NCBI GenBank assembly: GCA_029260455.1
Contig: JAJDDF010000005.1
Span: 1 to 64,000, forward strand
Length of the DNA stretch: 64,000 bases
Direction: 5' to 3'
Source of the DNA: Phycisphaerales bacterium
GTDB taxonomy: Bacteria; Planctomycetota; Phycisphaerae; Phycisphaerales; UBA1924
The stretch's first letter is position 1. Every line of letters begins with the position of its first letter. The notes below the pieces were generated by a model. The model saw only the letters and a list, made by a program, of their open reading frames with translations, was not told where the DNA came from and ran no database searches. Position numbers and translations under genes: made by a program. Shown here piece after piece: positions 59,408 through 64,000 of the stretch.

Positions 59408-60843
59408 GGCGCGCAATTGTTGTGCTTGTCCTGATGGCATTGCCGTTGTGCGTTTTTGCACAGTCGGCAACCGATGCCCAGCTTGAACGTCTCGGAGCAC
59501 TGCTTGATGCGCATGATGCCAAGTCAGCGCTGGCGCTTGCGCAGCAGATGGCCAAGGATGCACCCCGGGATCACATGGCGCACTACAACCTCGCTTGCGC
59601 ACAGGCGGTGAGCGGGCGCACCGACGATGCGGTGAACACACTCATCAAAGCGATCGGCCTTGGGTTTGTGGATTTCGATCACATGGAACGCGATGCGCAT
59701 CTGCAAACACTCCACGAAAATCCTGTGTACAAAGCGATCGTCATCGGGTGGGCAGAACTGCTTGATCAGCGCGGCGAAGCAGACCTCGAATCACTCAAAC
59801 GGGCGCTCGATGCGAAGCGGTATTCATTTGTACGCGATAATCAGGCGAGATTGAATATTGCTTCTGCATTTGATCCGCGCGGGCTGGCGGCAGCACAGCG
59901 CGAAATGAAGCGCGTAGAGTTGTGGACGCAGCAACATTTTCCGACGATGCTGGAGTTTCCTGAAGAGCAACCGCCGGCATGGGTGACGGTGATATTGCCC
60001 ACAACGCGAGATTTTGTGCGTTTGATCGGTGCGCCGAACGTGGGCGGGTATTACGACAAGGACAACAAGCGGCTTGTTTCGCGCGATGTCGGGCCATCAC
60101 TGCGGCATGAATTCTTCCATGTGTTGCACTGGCGGCACATGGCGCGCCTTGGGCAGGTGCATCCGATCTGGGTGCAGGAGGGGTTTGCATCTCTTTTTGA
60201 AGACATTGCCAGCGCAGAGGATGACATCGCTTTTCTGCCATCGTGGCGCACGAATATGGTCAAGCGCATGGCGCGACGAGGCGGCATTGTGAAAGTTGAT
60301 CAATTGATTGCCATGCCGCCCAAACGGTTTATGGGGCCGCGCAGGCAGGCGCACTACGCACAAGCGCGGGCGCTGATGATGTATCTTGCGCAGCGGGGTG
60401 TGATTGGCGAGTGGTATGTGAACTATGTCGCGCTCTTTGATGAAGACCCGACGGGTGCGAAGGCGCTCACAGCAGCGCTTGGTGTCGCGGATGTGAAAGA
60501 GGCACAGCGCGGCTTTGTTACGTGGCTTGATGACCTGCCTGAGGTCTCGGAAGTTGGTGATCCGCGCGGCGCGACCTTTGGCGTGGTGATGAATGCGGGG
60601 GCTGGCGATGGGCCTGTCGTCGGGGAGATCGTCGCGGGTAAGGCCCCGGCGCCCGCAGGGGGGCGCGGCACATTGCGATTGCGTCACCGGGATATCGTTC
60701 TCGCCGTCGAAGGCGAACCGACGCCAACACTCGATGATTTGTTTCGGGTTTTGGGTGAAAAAGAGGCTGGGACCGAGGTCGAAGTGCGTGTTCGCCGGGG
60801 TCGACGGGAGTTGACGGTCAGGGCGGTGCTTGTCGGCCCGTAA
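59404..60843 (+). CDS. Exported metallopeptidase-like protein with TPR and PDZ regions
   Basis: The 479-residue protein has a signal peptide (MRRAIVVLVLMALPLCVFAQ), a TPR-like N-terminus (AHYNLACAQAVSGRTDDAVN), and a peptidase-MA-like core with HEFFHVLHW (HExxH, near 237-241) and WVQEGFASLFEDI (the downstream EGxA glutamate). A C-terminal PDZ-like domain (LRHRDIVLAVEGEPTPTLDD) closes it. It is probably an envelope protease. It overlaps purN by four bases, which is translational coupling but not a functional link. The substrate is unknown. Confidence 0.75.
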   Translation: MRRAIVVLVLMALPLCVFAQSATDAQLERLGALLDAHDAKSALALAQQMAKDAPRDHMAHYNLACAQAVSGRTDDAVNTLIKAIGLGFVDFDHMERDAHLQTLHENPVYKAIVIGWAELLDQRGEADLESLKRALDAKRYSFVRDNQARLNIASAFDPRGLAAAQREMKRVELWTQQHFPTMLEFPEEQPPAWVTVILPTTRDFVRLIGAPNVGGYYDKDNKRLVSRDVGPSLRHEFFHVLHWRHMARLGQVHPIWVQEGFASLFEDIASAEDDIAFLPSWRTNMVKRMARRGGIVKVDQLIAMPPKRFMGPRRQAHYAQARALMMYLAQRGVIGEWYVNYVALFDEDPTGAKALTAALGVADVKEAQRGFVTWLDDLPEVSEVGDPRGATFGVVMNAGAGDGPVVGEIVAGKAPAPAGGRGTLRLRHRDIVLAVEGEPTPTLDDLFRVLGEKEAGTEVEVRVRRGRRELTVRAVLVGP

Positions 60844-60945
60844 GGGTGCCCGGTGAAACGCGCTAGCATGGCATCCCAACAGACCGATAGACTTGCCCCG
60901 GGTCCACACGGGGCGATGTGCTTGATCCAGTGAAGCGGGGGAACG

Positions 60946-61872
60946 ATGGCCGAGACGCGGCATACATTCATGGGCGATTTCCGGAAGTTCTTCATCCGGG
61001 GGTTGACCATCATGCTGCCATCGCTGCTCACGCTTGCGATATTGCTCTGGGCCTATCGATTTTTACAAACGAACATTGCTGAGCCCATCAACTGGAGTGT
61101 GCGGCACGCGGTGCTGTGGGTGGGGCCGCGAACATTTATTGCCGATGGCGTCCCCGAGGAGAATCTCCCCAACTGGTGGGTAGTCACGGATGAAGAGCGC
61201 GACTTGGCGCTGGTCGGAACGCAGCAGCGTTATGCAGAACTGACCGAGAAGGAGAAGTCGGTGCTGCTCGCGCGCATTCGCAGCGAATCGTTTGAACAAT
61301 TCTGGCGCGACCATTGGTATTTGCAGGGCATCGGGTTTGTGATCGCGATTATTGCGGTGTATCTGGCAGGCGTGTTTGTCGGCAATTTCCTTGGCAAACG
61401 AATCTACGGGAGGTTGGAATCGGCACTGGTGCGCGTACCGATCATCAAGCAGGTCTATCCGAATGTGAAGCAGATCGTCGAGTTCATGATCGGCGATTCG
61501 AAATCGGAAATCGCAAGCAACTCGAGCAAGGTGATCGCGGTGGAATATCCGCGCAAGGGCATCTGGACCGTCGGGCTTCTTACGGGCGGGACGCTGGATT
61601 CAGTTGAGCACTGGGCGGGTACGCCGTGTGTGACGGTATTCATCCCGTCGAGCCCGACACCCTTCACGGGGTACACGATCACGGTGCCCGCAGAAGAGGT
61701 GTATGAGCTTGGCTTGACCTTTGATGAGGCGGTGCGCTTTGTGGTGTCAGGCGGCGTGCTTGTGCCCAAGACCGACGAATCGACCTCCGGTGCCGTGGGG
61801 ATGGTGCGGCGCGCGTTGTCTGCTGGTGCGACGGGCCCGGGCGAAGAAAAAGGCGATCACACCTCGGCGTAG
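60946..61872 (+). CDS. DUF502-family membrane protein
   Basis: The 308-residue protein has two membrane segments (about 19-40 and 130-153: GLTIMLPSLLTLAILLWAYR and GIGFVIAIIAVYLAGVFVGN). GRLESALVRVPIIKQVYPNV, VKQIVEFM and VTVFIPSSPTPFTGYTITVP are the conserved blocks of DUF502, whose role is unknown. A hydrophilic loop of about 70 residues sits between the helices. It lies 130 bases upstream of hpf and may be co-transcribed with it. Confidence 0.88.
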   Translation: MAETRHTFMGDFRKFFIRGLTIMLPSLLTLAILLWAYRFLQTNIAEPINWSVRHAVLWVGPRTFIADGVPEENLPNWWVVTDEERDLALVGTQQRYAELTEKEKSVLLARIRSESFEQFWRDHWYLQGIGFVIAIIAVYLAGVFVGNFLGKRIYGRLESALVRVPIIKQVYPNVKQIVEFMIGDSKSEIASNSSKVIAVEYPRKGIWTVGLLTGGTLDSVEHWAGTPCVTVFIPSSPTPFTGYTITVPAEEVYELGLTFDEAVRFVVSGGVLVPKTDESTSGAVGMVRRALSAGATGPGEEKGDHTSA

Positions 61873-62005
61873 CGCCCCATACAGTGTGCGTCTGGTCGAA
61901 ACTGAGGAACTAGCTACTATGCGGGTGCGGTGGTCAGAGGTGGCTGTCGTTGTTGGCCCTGAAGTGATCGTCACGAGGGGCATTCGGGGACATGGAGGGG
62001 TATAT

Positions 62006-62305
62006 ATGCGCATCGAAGTCAGTGCCAAACACATGGAATTGACAGACGCTATCCGGGAGTATGCAGATCAGAAAGTCGCCAAGCTGACACGGTTTTATGA
62101 CGGTGTGCAGGAGATCGAGGTGGTCTTCGAGCAACAGCGTCATGGTGAATTTATTGTGGAATTGCGTGTAGACTCAGAGAAGCACTCGACCTTCGTGGCA
62201 TCACAGACGGGACAGGATGTGTATGAGTGCGTGGACCATTCGATTGACAAAATGGCCCGGCAGTTGACGGACTTCAAGGAAAAGCTCAAGAACAACAAGC
62301 GATGA
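62006..62305 (+). CDS. hpf: Ribosome hibernation promoting factor (HPF/YfiA family), short form
   Basis: The 99-residue protein begins MRIEVSAKHMELTDAIREYA at ATG 62006, five bases after GGAGGGG. KVAKLTRFYDGVQEIEVVFE and VYECVDHSIDKMARQLTDFK complete the HPF/RaiA fold. It inactivates ribosomes in stationary phase by blocking the mRNA/tRNA channel. It is the short form without the C-terminal dimerisation domain. The gene order hpf-IIA-HPr resembles the rpoN-hpf-ptsN-ptsO cluster of proteobacteria, without rpoN. Confidence 0.9.
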   Translation: MRIEVSAKHMELTDAIREYADQKVAKLTRFYDGVQEIEVVFEQQRHGEFIVELRVDSEKHSTFVASQTGQDVYECVDHSIDKMARQLTDFKEKLKNNKR

Positions 62306-62348
62306 TGTTGCCCGCCTTTGCGCTGGTCAGCTAAGGAGCATGCTTCAG

Positions 62349-62825
62349 ATGAAGATGATGGACATCGTTCCCAAGGAAGCCGTAGTCGCACGGCTTGATT
62401 CTGCCGACCGTGATAGCGTGGTTGGCGAGTTGGTCGACGCGCTTATCTCAGCGGGGGCGGTGGACAAAAAATTGCGTGATGATCTGATCACGAAAGCCCT
62501 TGAGCGCGAACGCCGCGGCTCCACGGGTTTTGGCAAGGGCGTAGCCGTACCGCACATCAAGCATGACAAAGTGTCGAAGATGAGCGCTGCGATCGGTGTC
62601 TCTGAGGCAGGTGTTGATTTCAACGCGCTTGATAAACAACCTGTGTATTCGTTCATCCTTCTGCTCAGCCCGGCGGCTCGGCCTGATGAACATTTGCAGG
62701 CGATGGAAATCATCTTCAAGAATCTGAGCCAGGACACATTCCGGCGCTTTCTTCGCCAGTCATCCTCCGTTGAGGATGTGATGACGTTGCTCGCCGATGC
62801 AGACAATCAGCAGTTGACGGCTTGA
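62349..62825 (+). CDS. ptsN: PTS IIA domain protein (PtsN-like), second copy
   Basis: The start ATG 62349 is set by AAGGAG (62333-62338) ten bases upstream; the first in-frame ATG at 62340 is too close to it. The 158-residue IIA domain has the active-site block STGFGKGVAVPHIKHDK with the phosphorylated His (VPH), and SPAARPDEHLQAMEIIFKNL. It follows hpf by 43 bases, and the HPr gene follows it. This is the layout of a regulatory PTS-Ntr branch; no sugar permease is present. The first copy is at 27730. Confidence 0.88.
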   Translation: MKMMDIVPKEAVVARLDSADRDSVVGELVDALISAGAVDKKLRDDLITKALERERRGSTGFGKGVAVPHIKHDKVSKMSAAIGVSEAGVDFNALDKQPVYSFILLLSPAARPDEHLQAMEIIFKNLSQDTFRRFLRQSSSVEDVMTLLADADNQQLTA

Positions 62826-62924
62826 CACTGAATTGATGGATCATGGCTTCGGGCTCTCGGGCTCGCGGCAAAAATCCAATGCGGTCGCGGTGATTCTCAC
62901 TCGACTTTGACGAAGGGATCGGCC

Positions 62925-63212
62925 GTGGCGAACAAAGCCCGAGCCATCGTGAAAATCCAGAACCGGCTTGGGCTGCACGCTCGACCAGCGATGGAGTTTG
63001 TCGACGCGGCTGCTGCGCACGACTGTACTGTGCGCGTCCGCCGCATTGACGGCGAGACCGATGAGATCATGGATGGCAAATCAATCATGCAGATGATGAT
63101 GCTCGCGGCCACAGAGGGCACCGAACTTGAAATCACCTGCGATGGAAAAGATGCCAAGAAGGCGTGCGATGCACTCACCGAGCTTGTCGAAAGCAAATTC
63201 GGGGAGGAATAG
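62925..63212 (+). CDS. HPr-family phosphocarrier protein
   Basis: The 95-residue protein has the phosphorylated His in RLGLHARPAMEFVDAAAA and the regulatory Ser in DGKSIMQMMMLAATEG, the site that HPr kinase would modify. The start is GTG 62925, with GAAGGGA seven bases upstream. It should carry phosphate from enzyme I to the two IIA proteins of the window. Enzyme I and HPr kinase are not in the window. The last residues (CDALTELVESKFGEE) are normal. Confidence 0.9.
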   Translation: MANKARAIVKIQNRLGLHARPAMEFVDAAAAHDCTVRVRRIDGETDEIMDGKSIMQMMMLAATEGTELEITCDGKDAKKACDALTELVESKFGEE

Positions 63213-63287
63213 GCGAGACCCTTGTTCCGGGTCGCGCCGAGGTGCATTTCGCCCTTAGGGCATGATGGACGGATGGCATAGAAAAAG

Positions 63288-63361
63288 TGACCCCACGGGG
63301 ATTCGAACCCCGGTTTCCAGGATGAAAACCTGGCGTCCTGACCTGGCTAGACGATGGGGCC
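63288..63361 (-). tRNA. tRNA-Glu (anticodon TTC)
   Basis: On the minus strand the 74-base gene has acceptor pairs GGCCCCA/TGGGGTC (one G-T), the D-arm, anticodon stem CCAGG/CCTGG with loop TTTTCAT giving TTC, and the T-arm GGGGTTCGAATCCCC. CCA is not encoded. No att-like duplication is seen next to it. Confidence 0.95.
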
Positions 63362-63493
63362 AGCCTGCCCCAGAAGAGCCTGTGGAGGCCTTTCGGGGGT
63401 GTCGGGGCGGATTGTAGCGGCTTGGGCGGGTGGTGTTGCAAGGCCCAAGCGAGTGTTGGCAGGAGGGATTGGCCTCCGGGGCCTCAGTATCCG

Positions 63494-63898
63494 ATGATGA
63501 TAGATATGGAGACTCAGGAATCCAACGAGTTCAGCTTTCCCCGAGCCGCCTTTCGCTGGCTTGCGGTGGCCGCCTTTTCGATTGGTTTTCTCACCATCGC
63601 TTCGGTGATTGATCCCAGTTCGAGTCAGGCGGTGTCGAATCTTGGGCGCGAGAATGCGCACACGACACCAGCATCAATAGAGCGTTCACTTGGAGTCTTC
63701 GAGGGGCGCGATTTCACGATTCAGACCTTTGCCGGTGTTGATGGACCGACGTATACGCTTTTGGATCCGGACGGCAATGAAATCGTGAGCCACATCAGCG
63801 CCGATGAGATTGCAAGTTTCATCGAGGGGTATGACCCGATGACGATGCGCGCCGACGGCGAAATTGGCATTGTTGATGACACTGACTGGGACGAATAA
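63494..63898 (+). CDS. Hypothetical membrane-anchored protein
   Basis: The product of about 134 residues (ATG 63494; other Met codons at 63497 and 63506) has an N-terminal segment (WLAVAAFSIGFLTIASVI) as a signal anchor and a small extracytoplasmic part (SLGVFEGRDFTIQTFAGVDG, PTYTLLDPDGNEIVSHISAD). The latter resembles a short beta-rich domain of unknown role. It lies between tRNA-Glu and the partial gene at the right edge. No family recognised. Confidence 0.6.
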   Translation: MMIDMETQESNEFSFPRAAFRWLAVAAFSIGFLTIASVIDPSSSQAVSNLGRENAHTTPASIERSLGVFEGRDFTIQTFAGVDGPTYTLLDPDGNEIVSHISADEIASFIEGYDPMTMRADGEIGIVDDTDWDE

Positions 63899-63940
63899 TG
63901 CCAGCCGTGTTGGTCGCGACATGATGACCATGATTGCATT

Positions 63941-64000
63941 TTAGAAATCTATGGGGATACCTTCGGTGCGGTATTTTTCCATGAGCCGTTGCGCTTCAGC
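63941..64000 (-). CDS. C-terminal end of an unrecognised gene (cut by window edge)
   Basis: The minus strand reads AEAQRLMEKYRTEGIPIDF and then a TAA stop at 63941-63943. The 19 residues are helical and charged with a short GIPIDF end. The frame runs off the window. Too short to assign to a family. Confidence 0.5.
   Translation of the reverse strand, partial: AEAQRLMEKYRTEGIPIDF

Noticed and set aside
1-64000. CRISPR arrays and rRNA genes
   Set aside because: No regularly spaced repeat series and no rRNA signature sequences are seen in the window.

Overview
The window is a stretch of chromosome that best fits a planctomycete of the Phycisphaerae type. It has a secreted protein with a short planctomycete-style PEP-CTERM tail (VPTPA, hydrophobic stretch, terminal RRRR), a secreted protein with cysteine-rich GACC modules and a terminal dockerin-like repeat ending in GC, a sigma/anti-sigma pair whose second protein resembles DUF1559, and ribosomal proteins S16 and L35 with C-terminal extensions. 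No 16S gene is present, so the placement is inferred from gene content.

Bases 1 to about 23,180 are accessory DNA. At the left edge are an IS5-type transposase tail, a Phd/YefM-type antitoxin without a toxin, and a tyrosine integrase next to tRNA-Leu(CAA). Then follow a PEP-CTERM L-type lectin, a LuxR-type gene broken by an in-frame stop, a small XRE regulator with two matching palindromes, a SIR2-TPR protein and an ArdC-like antirestriction protein. Two compact gene clusters are the centre of interest. One (minus strand, 10638 to 6876) encodes a sigma factor, a 123-residue protein, an ImmA/IrrE metallopeptidase and a DUF4209/HEPN-like protein. The other (plus strand, 10852 to 13109) encodes a ubiquitin-like/E2-like fusion, a JAMM peptidase, an E1-like enzyme and a 51-residue membrane peptide. 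A KAP-type membrane NTPase, gene remnants and three copies of a roughly 40-bp repeat follow. The island ends with a GAF-PAS sigma-54 activator divergent from two SnoaL-like genes; a textbook -24/-12 promoter and two tandem palindromes lie between them.

From 23,186 onward the content is housekeeping. It includes isoprenoid supply (dxs, ispA, ispH) with NAD kinase, purine synthesis (purF, purN), NAD and pantothenate synthesis (nadB, panB), translation (rpsD, rplT, rpmI, rpsP, trmD, rplS, rsmB, rlmN, hpf), cytochrome c maturation (ResB, CcsA), envelope proteins (ExbB-like, HtrA-like, SurA/PpiD-like) and a regulatory phosphotransferase set (two IIA proteins and HPr). tRNA-Glu(TTC) lies near the right end. 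Many neighbouring genes overlap by 4 or 8 bases (ATGA or ATGAATGA), indicating translational coupling. The window starts inside a transposase gene and ends inside an unrecognised gene on the minus strand.
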